Assembly (NCBI GenBank): GCA_003339415.1
Contig: PDHQ01000190.1
Location: 9,031 to 65,971 of the forward strand
Origin: Ophiocordyceps camponoti-saundersi (nom. inval.)
Taxonomy: Eukaryota; Ascomycota; Sordariomycetes; Hypocreales; Ophiocordycipitaceae
Length of the DNA: 56,941 nt
Reading direction: 5' to 3'
This document shows positions 36,701 to 45,928 of the stretch, piece after piece. The notes below the pieces were generated by a model. The model saw only the letters and a list, made by a program, of their open reading frames with translations. It searched no databases and was not told where the DNA came from. Each line of letters begins with the position of its first letter. Position 1 is the first letter of the stretch. Position numbers and translations under genes: made by a program.

Positions 36701-38840
36701 GAGTCCGAATGCGACTCCTATGCCGGAAGAGCAGCTGGCGGTGCGGCGCAGCATGGCCTCGAGCTCGCTGGTTTTCCAGGATGGCGTGGATCAAGGCAGC
36801 AACACGGCCTCGACGAAGGCGGGCGGCAAAGCAGGGGGCTCGCACCCAACGACGAAGAGACGAAACTTGACCATATCCTTCTCCTCGCCCATCGCATCCA
36901 TCATCTACGACGTGGCGGCCGAGGACATCGTCAGCCTCCAGGATAATGACGCAGACAGCTGCCGCATCGGGGCGGTAAAGCCGGTCCTAAAGAATGACCC
37001 GCAGCCGCACTTCAGTAGCATCATGCAGCGGCCCTCTTCAGGCCGCGGTCCAGGCTTCGTGCCCCGTCCAGTGTCGCGGATCGATGAGCGTGATGAGGAG
37101 AGCACAGAAGAAATACAGCCAGCAGACGAACGCCAAGTCAGCATTGTGGGCGAAAGCAGCGTCGTGGGCCGAAAACCAGCCCACGGGCGGCATCCAAGCC
37201 TGAGCTTCGTCATCAACCACGCGACACCGAACAATCGCGGCGTGGTGCCGTTCCAGTCGGCTGATGACAGCGCCATTATCGGACAGAACGTGGGCAGGCT
37301 ATCGCTAAGCCCACTGTCGGAGTTTACAGTCAACAACTCGGATCCTTCCTTTGGCTTCGAGGTGAGCTACGTCATGGGACAGCGTCGCATGGCGACGGGT
37401 GACGGTTCTAAGAGGGTTATGTCTATGACGATACGGGAGCTCGTGGACAAGCTCGGCGAGGTGGAGCCATACGAGCCTTACTGGGAGGACATGACGGGGT
37501 TGGACCTGCACGGCAAGCAGCTGGCGAGCCTCCACATGCTGGGGGAGTTTTGCGGGCGAGTGGTAACGCTAGACGCGTCGGAGAACAAGCTGGGCCACCT
37601 GGACGGGATCCCGGCGACGGTGCGACACCTGAAGGCCTCGCACAACCTGCTGACGGAGTTGACTTCGTGGGACCACCTGATGAACTTGCAATACATGGAC
37701 ATTTCGGGCAACGAGATCAAGAGCCTGTCGGCGCTGAAGAAGCTTATCCACCTGCGCAGCATCCAGGCCGACGACAACCAGCTGAGGAGCCTCGACGGAG
37801 TTCAAGGCCTCGACGGCTTGCTATCACTCCGAGCGCGCAACAACGCCATCGAGAGCGTCGACTTTTCGTGGTCTACCTTGTCGAGGCTGAGCGACCTGGA
37901 CCTGAGGGGTAACCGTATTGGCTCTCTAATAAAGCTGGAGAAACTGCCGGCTCTCGCGCGGCTGAATATCCGGGGAAACCAGTTGAGGACGTTGACGCTT
38001 AGTAGTAGGTTAGAGGCGTTGCGTCAGTTGGACGTGAGCGACAATCAGCTCTGCCAGTTGGATCTTGGACATATGCCAGGCGTTCGATCGGTGCAAGCCG
38101 ACAGGAACTGCATCCACCATGTGAGAGGCTGTGAACAAGCGCGTCGGCTTGACAGTCTTTCGCTCCGGGAGCAGAGAGGCGACAAAAGTCTGGGCCTCGA
38201 CTTTCTCAGGCAGGCCTACGAAGTGCGGAAGCTTTTCTTATCGGGAAATTACTTGCAAACCTTTGAGCCGACGGTCGACTTTCTGAACCTACAGCTACTA
38301 GAGCTAGCAAACTGCGGTCTGCAGAGGCTGCCGCAACGGATGGGCCAGATGATGCCGAACCTGCGAACAATTAATATCAACCTCAACGCGGTGAAGGACC
38401 TTTGGCCATTACAGTTTTTGCCACGGCTGAAGAAGTTACTGGCGGCCGGCAACCGATTTGCCGACGCAACAGCGGCGACGCAGCTCCTGACAGACTTTCC
38501 GCATCTCCGACAGCTGGACTTGAGGGACAACCCGATGACGCTAGGATTATACTGTCCGACAACGGCGGACGGCGGAAGGGGGCAGGGCAACGAAGGCTTC
38601 GAGCTTATGGACGCCAGCGCAGAGCGAGACGTGCTGTTTGCGAGTCGTCTAGACGAAGCGACGAGACTGCGGCGACGACTACATCAAGTGGTACTGGTGG
38701 CCAACTGCCGGCGATTGAGGAAGTTGGACGGGCTAACGGTGCGACGAGATGAGGTTCTGGCCAGAGATGAACTTCTGGAGGTGCTGGTGCGGGAGGGCGT
38801 CGTGGCTGACGGCGAGGCACGGGACAGGGTCACGATGTAA
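33765..38840 (+). CDS. Septation initiation network scaffold, Cdc11/Nud1 type, C-terminal leucine-rich repeats, 1,691 aa
   Basis: Likely spindle-pole-body scaffold that anchors the septation initiation/mitotic exit kinases and their GTPase (Cdc11 in fission yeast, Nud1 in budding yeast, SnaD-like in Aspergillus). Single exon, ATG in good context. The first ~1,200 residues are Ser/Pro/Arg-rich and disordered with many S-P/T-P sites. Two more conserved islands are visible: around 875-905 (HLIPDKVGSMYLDKHNNMWV) and around 1,034 (LTISFSSPIASIIYDV). From about 1,240 to 1,590 come successive LRRs, e.g. LDASENKLGHLDGI, YMDISGNEIKSLSAL, LRSIQADDNQLRSLDGV, LDLRGNRIGSLIKLEKL, LDVSDNQLCQLDLG, LELANCGLQRLP, LDLRDNP, closed by a cap ending LRKLDGLTVRRDEVLARDEL. 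Architecture and length match filamentous-fungal Cdc11 homologues. Other LRR proteins are a less likely alternative. Confidence 0.85.
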   Translation: MDHAWLDSLSEDWVSQPVSDASAERLPPLADEPAQSRNQISCRDQTVKFKVSSTRDVNSVVLSERSANNLNASIRRRPSDRTRDTKALASDEVSQSSLFSSVLRNNVQRRASPERQSVTPEWKRRLVHGKMSYGEQRDLFSSAAVGLQDMFKPPISGHGAIDRSETTLPSSPPLNPRIAIDADLERFIASEDDDEPNVRLIGTPSPSPRKQPHEIKYTFNVGGPSSSITDDSAMSARPAASVAWRGGKSVPEDRKSSGQSVTRNEDLSPILIGKRSGQDGRVNFAPIEVPVDQLKQKLERLRVDQLLRSSREDRTSPSDARLVGPETTEDCMDDGRFVNLQRGGRSGDGSFYQRPLSSELEVDSSEMLPEESLQASTPKQFPTIRTQASVPHASLRLSPTTSLPRAPFPSPDKRQVEQSTTQSRRGGSPLKLFGPYDTFTNQTLLRRISQFEEASRSPSRGSSSHFQHQDPGHNSRSSPSGQIPFVSRFGDGDLEGFEFTADLSNEYSQAQIVKDVAPGTALSPVTPLQPTEDISEVIGSRRQASSTREAGPAKGSDATALSPDIVNGGISLAETANRTGDPEGKRTRTSPAKGPTPKRRRTLHRSDVAFRRQAVDSAHQQMQSVMNAKHQEKDHDVGLATSELVASQSVTSSKSRAFLAGMTEDSVLNIPQNGKEALKSRDIIAERPRSIRTQDFVDQAAQIMAMIRSQVMPGLTSVEESEAENLGVSPRHSLSDSCPESTNEPLSRPPSREGKPLPRIPQRQEDPELIRRLKQYQERSDGADALASSIPSMNIAPTRYNQRSRESSRPMQVCGDIITDIPNVRLSLSEAPDVGQPTGPSNEFPTNSSERSTSRTFPTTSSRGSESRRTIMPASVSHLIPDKVGSMYLDKHNNMWVKRKNTHPVPATEAPSLGESEDDPFASIPDLSVDMTKELQNLRLATSQRISAARDAELQRSPETPRNARAGEQDEGCLSVGQRSPNATPMPEEQLAVRRSMASSSLVFQDGVDQGSNTASTKAGGKAGGSHPTTKRRNLTISFSSPIASIIYDVAAEDIVSLQDNDADSCRIGAVKPVLKNDPQPHFSSIMQRPSSGRGPGFVPRPVSRIDERDEESTEEIQPADERQVSIVGESSVVGRKPAHGRHPSLSFVINHATPNNRGVVPFQSADDSAIIGQNVGRLSLSPLSEFTVNNSDPSFGFEVSYVMGQRRMATGDGSKRVMSMTIRELVDKLGEVEPYEPYWEDMTGLDLHGKQLASLHMLGEFCGRVVTLDASENKLGHLDGIPATVRHLKASHNLLTELTSWDHLMNLQYMDISGNEIKSLSALKKLIHLRSIQADDNQLRSLDGVQGLDGLLSLRARNNAIESVDFSWSTLSRLSDLDLRGNRIGSLIKLEKLPALARLNIRGNQLRTLTLSSRLEALRQLDVSDNQLCQLDLGHMPGVRSVQADRNCIHHVRGCEQARRLDSLSLREQRGDKSLGLDFLRQAYEVRKLFLSGNYLQTFEPTVDFLNLQLLELANCGLQRLPQRMGQMMPNLRTININLNAVKDLWPLQFLPRLKKLLAAGNRFADATAATQLLTDFPHLRQLDLRDNPMTLGLYCPTTADGGRGQGNEGFELMDASAERDVLFASRLDEATRLRRRLHQVVLVANCRRLRKLDGLTVRRDEVLARDELLEVLVREGVVADGEARDRVTM

Positions 38841-39913
38841 CGCAGTCGATGACGTGGTGTGCATGGCATCATTGGCATGTACATGACCTGATTGTACAGA
38901 TGTACATATGTATGTATAGTAACGACTGTGGGCTAACCCAGAGTCCCAGACATTGCGAGCGGACAGCTCAGATATGTCGAGGAACGGTAATCGTAGGAAG
39001 GTTACCGTACCTATGCAACCAGTGTAGGAGTCTGGAGGAGTTTTCGAATGAGTCTTGCCTACCTTGGTAAATTTTACAAGGCACATCGTAGCAGGTCAGA
39101 TAGGTGAGAACTCGAGCCTAGTTCCTAAGGGTGGTAGGTAATTGCAATTCTGAAGCAGGGGCTGCAACATGAATGCAGGTTTGTTAAAGCAGCGGTTCAA
39201 CGTCGTCGCATCCGTGGAGAGGTACCTAATAGCTAGTACTAAGGTAGTGCTGCGGTGCATACGGGGCACATGCTACCTACTACTTATCGTCATATGTATG
39301 TAGAGAGGCCTTGACGCGCTTCTAGTACTATAAAGCTTTAGCCCAAAAGCGTCCATTCATTAATCGCATAGATACATACATTTATGGCTTTGCATCTGGT
39401 GCCTCTCACCGGCATTGTCTATCCCGTCAGAAGGTCGTCAGAAGGCCGGTCATTCCACCTGTGTTTCGTTAGCACCCACCATTCCAGGCCGTCTCTTGTA
39501 AAGTCCAGCCAGGCGACTGTAGCCCCCAAATTCTTGGTGGGTCGTCTTTCCGGCCCGGTCGGGGGATCCCCTCCAGGTACCTGCCTTGTAGCTTCTGCGC
39601 AATCTTCAGGGCTGCTCCTAGGGGATCCCAGCCTGAAGCAGCGCCCGGTGTAGGCTCCCGCGCCCTGGCTGAGGGGACGCGATACTTGAGAGTACACACG
39701 ACATCCTAGGTCCAGCGATCCCTCCCCCTAAGGGTTGCTGTACCGTCTCCATCACCTCCTTCTGGTTTCCTAGTCATCTTTTTTCACGCACTCTCTCTTT
39801 TCCTGCCTCCCTCCAAGCCTCATGGATCTCCCTCTCCCTCTCTCTTACTCTGTCTCTCAACCATTTCCTCACTAGCGTCGCTCGCTCGCTCTTACTCTCT
39901 TTTTCTCTCTCTT

Positions 39914-39959
<46 letters not shown>

Positions 39960-40314
39960 GCGCATGCGCGCTCCTTCTCGCTTCCTCTCGCTCGAACTCT
40001 TCGTCTCAATCTGACACTCGTTTTTCGTCACTTCGTTTGCCTCGCCTGCTTTCCACGCTCTCGATCGCACTTCGCTAGGTACTCATCACCACTAAGTACT
40101 CGAGGAGAATTTACGGACATTTAGGGAGAGGGGCAGAGAGGGGAGGAAGGACAACTACGAAGTCGAATATTCGTCCGGCCACTTCACATCTGTCGACCTG
40201 TAAGGGCGATCCCCCACCCGCCCGAATATGCACCTGCGTCGCTGCGCATGAACCGTGTCTTGTCCCCTGCTTGCCTCCTTCTCCTCACAATCGGCGCCAA
40301 GAAGCAGAGACATC
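38841..40314. promoter_or_regulatory. Intergenic region and long 5' leader of the TBC gene
   Basis: 1.47 kb between two plus-strand genes. Pyrimidine-rich from about 39,780 to 40,030, with a (CT)n microsatellite at about 39,905-39,952; such CT tracts are common in fungal promoters and leaders. Two upstream frames precede the TBC start: ATG 40,228 with stop at 40,249-40,251 (7 codons), overlapping as ATGA the ATG at 40,248, which opens a 78-codon frame running out of phase across the main start. TACC/TACATA words occur at 38,880-38,915 and 39,220-39,300. Confidence 0.5.
39905..39952. repeat. (CT)n microsatellite
   Basis: Nearly perfect CT dinucleotide repeat inside a longer pyrimidine tract upstream of the TBC gene. 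On the minus strand it yields an artefactual Arg/Glu-repeat frame. Confidence 0.85.
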
Positions 40315-43300
40315 ATGGCCGCGGACGCGTCATCAGAGAACGGCCCGTCTTGCCTTTCCCTCGAGCGCTCCGTCTCTCAACACAGCGCCGCCTCGGGTCG
40401 CTCCCATCGCAGCGCCAGGCGGCACAGCAAGAACCGCAAGCTCATAAGCCAACCCAGCAGCTCAGCGAGCAGCATCGCCACTAGCGACAAGTCTCTCACC
40501 AGCTTTCCCAGCTTCTCGCCTGACTCTCCGGACGCTGACCACTTCGACAAAGATCAGCAAGCCCGCCTTAAAGCACCTCCTCAGCAAACCGATAGCCGCT
40601 CCATCGTTGACAGCCTCACAGGCTCTTGCTCTGCCCGCGATGCCCTCTTTGAGGATGCCCCGCTCAGGCAGTTCATCCCCGGAGCGTTGCATCGCGCAGA
40701 TGACGACCACATACAGCGTCTCGTCGCGCGTCACGGGGCCGTCGCCCTCGTTCGCCAAATCGCTGAGGACTTGGCTCATCGTGATGCTCAGATCGCCACA
40801 CTGCGTCGCCGCTCTGACGAGCGCGAGCGTGCTCTGAGGAGGATAATCCGCGAGTACGGTCTCACTAGTCTAGAGCTGGAGACGCGGCTGCGCGCCGTCG
40901 AAGCCGAGTTGCGGGCCAACGATCGATCCCAGTCTACGGAGATTGGTGCACTAAGCGATCTTATGAGCGATGCCATGCGCGACACAGTCTCTGAAAATGC
41001 ATACGGCGAGAAAGGTCACGCGACTAGCTCGACCATCCGCGCAACCAGCGCTACCTTCGGCGCCGCTGCCACCGCGGCCGCTACGGCCAGCAGCAGCAGC
41101 AGCAGCAACAAGGGAACCATGAGGGCGTGGAAAGATTACCTCTGGGGCACGGGTACGGCCAAGAGGACAAGTCGAACCAACAGTGTCAACGGCGAATCAA
41201 CGCGCCACACATCGGCGACAGTTGTCCGGTCGCACTCCAGCCTAGACAGGCGCCCGACCCTACAGGATGACCTATTCGACCCTCCCGCATCGTCCGACCC
41301 CGCCTTGACGCGTTGCGTGAGCCGCGCTTCGAGCGTCCGATCGGGCGACGCCTCCGATCGGAAGTCATCCGTGTCTCTCGCCAGTCTCGCTCTGAGACTC
41401 GTTGCCGGTGGTGTTACTCCGTCCCGCGACGCCGCTGTGTCGGGACGGGAAACGAGTAACACTCGCGACACTGCTCCTACGCGGGTCGGCTCGGCTGCCA
41501 GCTCTAGGGCCGTGCAGTCGAGTCGCGCCGCGTCCGGCGCTGGGGGTCCAAAGGCGCTGATGGCAATGCGACGTTCTGCACCTTCTCCTCAGGCGGCTCT
41601 GATGCCCAAGCCCCAAGCTCAGGACGCCAATTCGCCGGGCCGCCCGCCTGGATCGCAGGAAAGTTACGGTCCAGTCGAGATGGAGGCCATATTACCGCCC
41701 GAATCCCAGCCGCCGACCCTATCGAGCTACCACAACACCTGCGCCACGGACGAATATCTGACGGACCGCTTCGGCTTCATTTACGATCAGCGGCGTAAGA
41801 AGCGGCAGAGCGAGGCAGCGCAAACTGCCCAGCTCGGTGACAATGGCAGGCCGGGCCGGACGGAGATGCTTATCAATGGAATCTCCCCAGCCCTTTCGGA
41901 AGAAGCCTTGAGCGCGAGTGCCCGAGGGGCTCTCTTGAACGACGAACGGCCGGAGAGCCCGAGCAGCGCCGACGAAGCAAAGCCGAAGCGGTGGCAGGAC
42001 TATCTGCGCATCGCGACGTTTCCCACCGAGCTGCTCAGCCACACACCCAGCATCACCGGACCGACGCTCGAGGTCTTGGAGGGCGCCGAGGCGTCGCCGG
42101 TCGCCGGCGTCGCTGACCTTGTGAATCTTCCTCTTAAGTCGTCAAGCATAATACCTACATGCGCGGGTCTCGTACCCCCTCCGAGCGCCGTCGACAGCGA
42201 GGCCACGACGCATACAGTCCCGGCACAGGCGACGGTAGCCTGTTCGCCAATGAAGGAGGAAGTCGAGCCCGTGCGGCTTCTTTTAGACCAGCTGAGCGAC
42301 GTGCACGACTCACTGCAGCGGGACAAGACGATCAAGTGGAACGACTTCCTGCGTAAAGTACGAGCAGAGCGACGCCGCGATGGCGAGGCTGCCGTCGCCG
42401 CTGCTGCCGCTGCCGCTGAGGCGCGATACGAGACGCCGGCAGTGATCCTTCCGGAGACACGCGTAGCCGACGGCGAGATGATCGGTATATCTGACCTCGG
42501 GAACAGGGGTAAGGTAGGGCGGGCTAAATGGAGCGAGTTCAAGACGCTCGTGCTCAGCGGCATTCCCGTCGCGTACCGGGCCAAGATCTGGTCAGAGTGC
42601 TCCGGCGCCAATGGGCTGCGCGTGCCGGGACATTACGAGGACCTCGTTTCCCGCGACGGCGACGGCGACGACCCGGCTGTAGTGGGGCAGATCCAAATGG
42701 ACATCCGGCGCACGCTGACGGACAACATCTTCTACCGCAAGGGCCCCGGGGTGCAGAAACTAGACGAGGTGCTACTGGCGTACTCACGTCGCAATCGCGA
42801 GGTCGGCTACTGCCAGGGCATGAACTTGATCGCGGCTAACCTGCTCTTGATGACACCTTCGGCCGAGGACGCCTTCTGGCTGCTGGCGTCCATCATTGAG
42901 AATATTCTGCCACATGGCTACTACGACCACCTACTCATGCCCTCACGCGCTGATCAAGCGGTGCTGCGGCAGTATGTGTCGACGGTGCTGCCCAAGCTGT
43001 CGGCCCACCTGGACTCGCTTTCGATCGAGCTGGAGGCGCTGACGTTTCAGTGGTTTCTGTCCGTCTTCACTGACTGTCTATGTGCCGAGGCGCTGTTCCG
43101 CGTCTGGGACGTGGTGCTGTGCACCAACGACGGCAGCACCTTTCTTTTCCAGGTGGCGCTGGCCCTGCTCAAGCTCAACGAGGCCAATCTGCTGCGGTGC
43201 GACACACCGGCCGGCGTGTATACTTACATCAACCATCACATGACGGAACATGCTATCAGTATTGACGGCCTTCTACAGGCCAGTGAGGGTTTGAGGCGCG

Positions 43301-43431
43301 TCGTACGGCGCGAGGACGTCGAGCAGCGGAGAGCAAAGGCCATGGAGGCCGATAGGGAGCTAACGGCCCGCCGAGGCGGGGGAAGAGGCGAACCTATTGA
43401 GGCTCCTTCTGCGGGAGCCGAAGAGGCGTGA
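40315..43431 (+). CDS. TBC-domain Rab GTPase-activating protein, 1,038 aa
   Basis: Predicted to stimulate GTP hydrolysis by a Rab GTPase in membrane traffic. Single exon; first in-frame ATG at 40,315. The N-terminal part is Ser-rich and disordered, with a charged helical/coiled-coil stretch at about 155-210 (HRDAQIATLRRRSDERERAL) and poly-Ser near 260. The TBC domain runs from about 735 to 985: KWSEFKTLVLSGIP, the arginine finger I-x-x-D-x-x-R as IQMDIRR at 793-799, and the glutamine finger Y-C-Q-G at 832-835. Both catalytic residues (R799, Q834) are present, so it should be active. Later landmarks are LTFQWFLSVFTDCLCAEALF and RVWDVVLC. A motif [KR]-x-W-x-[DE]-[YF]-[LK] occurs four times, with W at 272, 560, 675 and 739. 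It may belong to the Gyp2/Mdr1-like group; it is far longer than the SIN GAP Cdc16/Bub2. The target Rab is unknown. Confidence 0.9.
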   Translation: MAADASSENGPSCLSLERSVSQHSAASGRSHRSARRHSKNRKLISQPSSSASSIATSDKSLTSFPSFSPDSPDADHFDKDQQARLKAPPQQTDSRSIVDSLTGSCSARDALFEDAPLRQFIPGALHRADDDHIQRLVARHGAVALVRQIAEDLAHRDAQIATLRRRSDERERALRRIIREYGLTSLELETRLRAVEAELRANDRSQSTEIGALSDLMSDAMRDTVSENAYGEKGHATSSTIRATSATFGAAATAAATASSSSSSNKGTMRAWKDYLWGTGTAKRTSRTNSVNGESTRHTSATVVRSHSSLDRRPTLQDDLFDPPASSDPALTRCVSRASSVRSGDASDRKSSVSLASLALRLVAGGVTPSRDAAVSGRETSNTRDTAPTRVGSAASSRAVQSSRAASGAGGPKALMAMRRSAPSPQAALMPKPQAQDANSPGRPPGSQESYGPVEMEAILPPESQPPTLSSYHNTCATDEYLTDRFGFIYDQRRKKRQSEAAQTAQLGDNGRPGRTEMLINGISPALSEEALSASARGALLNDERPESPSSADEAKPKRWQDYLRIATFPTELLSHTPSITGPTLEVLEGAEASPVAGVADLVNLPLKSSSIIPTCAGLVPPPSAVDSEATTHTVPAQATVACSPMKEEVEPVRLLLDQLSDVHDSLQRDKTIKWNDFLRKVRAERRRDGEAAVAAAAAAAEARYETPAVILPETRVADGEMIGISDLGNRGKVGRAKWSEFKTLVLSGIPVAYRAKIWSECSGANGLRVPGHYEDLVSRDGDGDDPAVVGQIQMDIRRTLTDNIFYRKGPGVQKLDEVLLAYSRRNREVGYCQGMNLIAANLLLMTPSAEDAFWLLASIIENILPHGYYDHLLMPSRADQAVLRQYVSTVLPKLSAHLDSLSIELEALTFQWFLSVFTDCLCAEALFRVWDVVLCTNDGSTFLFQVALALLKLNEANLLRCDTPAGVYTYINHHMTEHAISIDGLLQASEGLRRVVRREDVEQRRAKAMEADRELTARRGGGRGEPIEAPSAGAEEA

Positions 43432-43857
43432 TGCTTTACTGCTAGTGCTTTGTTCATGCAGGTGGTCGTTGGACAGGCGTTGAGCGTCTCATGTGCTTTG
43501 TCGAGGGCATTGTCACCGACAGACGGATTGATACCCCCTTCATTTGCTTTGTCATGCAAATATGTTCGAGGAGAGTCATTGTGGTGGGCACCGCATGCAG
43601 GTGTGGTTCATTCCGCCGATATCGATGACGACGCTGTAGGAACCTCTTTTGGCTTCACAGTTCTAGAGTCGACTGGGATGATTCACTACCTACTCACGCA
43701 ATGGTCTTGGTCAGATTAACACACAAGAACACGCATCTACAATGCCATATTCGAGCGGTAATGTGTATCGAATCGAAAGATGCGCAGAAATATATCTAGT
43801 CGTGGTAGTATCTCTCGTCCCTCATGTTCTTCGTCCAAGGAGATGTGACGGTGGCAT
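43432..43857. other. Convergent intergenic region
   Basis: 426 bp between the 3' ends of the TBC gene (+) and the enoyl-CoA hydratase/isomerase gene (-). No convincing gene or element is seen. Confidence 0.5.
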
Positions 43858-44786
43858 CTATAACTTGGCACTGCCATCCTTACGCCACTGCTCATACCAA
43901 ACGCTGGCAAACTCCTTACGCTCAGCCTCGGCACGGCCGTCTTCTTCGAAACGGGCCTCGGTGGCGTCGAGGCCTGGGCCAGACAGAAAGGCGACCAAGG
44001 GGCTGTGAAGCTCGGTCTTGATGACACCATAGACGCCAGACTTGGCCTTGTCGCCGAGGCTGCGTTCGCGTATGAATGTGAAAACGTCGTCGACACCGTC
44101 GGCGAGCCCGTCTGCAAGCCCGGCGGCGACGGCTTTGGGGCCGTCGAAACGTCGAGCCTCGAGCGCGAGGTCGCGAAGGGTGGAATGCGGTAACTTGTGG
44201 CGGAAGAGAGCGGCCATGGCTGGCTTGAGGGGCGCGCCGAAGAGGAGCTCGTTGAGGCAGAGGTAGCCGCGGGAACGGGGGGCGAGCCTATAGTCGTGGG
44301 CGGTGGCAAGCATGAGCCCGCCGGCGAAGGCGTGGCCGTTGATGAGGGCGATGGTTGGCATGGGGTAACTAGAAGGCAATTGTGTGATACCGATAGGAGA
44401 GAGGAGAGGGCATGGTGATGAGCCAAATAAGCTGCGCAAGTACAAGTGAAGGCGGGTTCAACGCACGTCAGGAAGCGACGCCAAACGGCATACAGCAATG
44501 GCCAAAAGCCATCAGTGGCAATAGCATGAGCGAGGTCCAGCCCGTTGGAATAGAACTTGGCGATGGCGCTGGTGGTGACGACGACGCCTGGCGGACGAGA
44601 GAGCTCAAGAACGTCGAGGGTCTCGAGTAACGCGCGGCAGAAAGGTGTCGTGAGGCGGTTATCGGGTGGTGACGACCAGGAAAGCAGATACACTCCGGGC
44701 TGGGGCTCAGAACAGGCAATAGAGCCGCCAGGGTGGGCCTCGCCGCAGGGAAGGACGGGAATGGTAAAGAGCGAGGAGTGCGCCAT
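43858..44786 (-). CDS. Peroxisomal enoyl-CoA hydratase/isomerase family protein, 276 aa, 2 exons, PTS1 tail
   Basis: Exons on the minus strand: 44786-44467 and 44368-43858; the 98-bp intron (GTGCGT...TAG) joins the exons as RFLT-YPMPTIALINGHAF. Crotonase fold: first oxyanion-loop region around KFYSNGLDLAH, second oxyanion motif INGHAFAGG (116-124), then YLCLNELLFGAPLKPAMAAL where Glu147 sits at the catalytic position used by delta3,delta2-enoyl-CoA isomerases. The C-terminus is Ala-Lys-Leu, a standard type 1 peroxisomal targeting signal. I infer a peroxisomal delta3,delta2-enoyl-CoA isomerase for beta-oxidation of unsaturated fatty acids; a hydratase role is less likely because only one crotonase glutamate is evident. 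ATG at 44,786 is chosen because family similarity begins there (HSSLFTIPVL); the frame is open further upstream. Confidence 0.85.
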
Positions 44787-45182
44787 TGTCGAGAGTAGAG
44801 GTGAAAGTGATATCATGACATGATATGATGATGTCGTTCGAGGTTGGGATAAGCGTTGGTTCGCGCCGCAGTAGGGTAGGGGCAAGGCCGATGACGTGAG
44901 CACTTGGGAGGTAGCGAGAGGTCATGACGGACCTCGGCTTCGGAGCCGGGCTTTCTTCACATGATGAGCTCGGTGTAGAGTTGGTACGGGGACTATCTGC
45001 CGTCCTTCCGGCGCCTGAAGAAAGCAGGGGTGTTCTGGTGAAGATGCTTTTGGAGCTGGGTAATTTAGTTTTACCTTATGATCTTTGATGCCCTTGCTTA
45101 TTGTGTAGGTACGCATTGATTTACCAACCCTTTCTACATTGTACATACGGCCCGTAACCCCGCCCACTACTATACACACGAC
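44787..45182. other. Intergenic region between two minus-strand genes
   Basis: 396 bp upstream of the crotonase gene and downstream of the secreted-protein gene. A short TGATATCATGACATGATATGA palindrome-like cluster lies at about 44,807-44,828. No gene was recognised. Confidence 0.4.
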
Positions 45183-45928
45183 TCATGCCGGGACCTTCGC
45201 CAACTTCGTATCGATGATGTCAAACCATACACAATCGTCGACCGGACCTCTCCTTACCTCGGGCATTACCACAGGCCAGCCGTTCTCGCCAGTAGCGATA
45301 GAACAAGCGCGGTGGCGACCCGCTATCGGCACGCCCCCCCTAACGTTAACACGGAGCCGGGTCGAGCCGGATGAGGCCGCGGAACTAATCCTCTGGGCGC
45401 GGGCGACGTGTATGAAGTCGAGGAGACCTAGTCCTGTGCTCTCGACAAGGCGCTCGATGCGCACGTATACGTGGCCTTTGGTCTGGCCTGTAGCTTGGTC
45501 GACGCGCTGCGGTGCGAAAGTAGGGAGCATTTCGTCGGATAGATGGAGGTTTGACGTGGTCAGTTCGATGGCAAAGCTTCTGTTTACTTCTATCTGCTGT
45601 CCGGGAATTGGTTGGTTGATTATGGTTGAGATCATTGCTTGTACGCTGGGAATTTGACCTTGTGTCGTGCAGCCTGCGGGTCAGCAAATGATGAAAGGAC
45701 AGAAGACTGAAAGGGCATGGTTCTACCTTGCTCGCAGCATGGAACCGGCTTTGAGTCGAAGCCGCCATCGTCTGCCAAAGAAAGGACCTTTTGGGTGTCG
45801 GCTCCTTCGTGAATGGGCCTCTCGCTGATCGGGCTCGAGGCATCTTGAGAAGGAGAGTATGCTGAAGGCTGGACGGCGGCGGAGACGACTAGGCTGGCGG
45901 AGACGGCAAGGGAGAGAAAGGCGTACAT
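45183..45928 (-). CDS. Small secreted cysteine-containing protein, 230 aa, 2 exons
   Basis: Exons: 45928-45727 and 45673-45183 (53-bp intron, GTAGAA...GCAG). The N-terminus MYAFLSLAVSASLVVSAAV is a clear signal peptide. The mature part has a Ser/Pro-rich linker, then PCCEQGCTTQGQIPSVQAMI made by the splice, a central region GHVYVRIERL, and a C-terminal block GRHRACSIATGENGWPVVMP followed by RRGPVDDCVWFDI. This layout (helical IPSVQ segment, GHxHV-like strand, G-x-x-R-x-C, PV-x-MP, RG-x-x-DDC) resembles a widespread fungal family of secreted proteins, often mis-named ribosomal protein S17; that match is from memory and only moderately certain. Five cysteines lie in the mature chain. Its function is unknown; its extracellular location fits the secreted oxidoreductases nearby. 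Confidence 0.75.

Noticed and set aside
39774..40070. Minus-strand frame encoding Arg/Glu-rich repeats
   Set aside because: It is the translation of a (CT)n pyrimidine tract upstream of the TBC gene and has no family motif.
40315..43431. TBC protein as the SIN GAP Cdc16/Bub2, given the neighbouring Cdc11-type scaffold
   Set aside because: Cdc16/Bub2 proteins are about 300-400 aa; this protein is 1,038 aa with a long disordered N-terminus and both catalytic fingers intact, fitting other Rab GAPs better.
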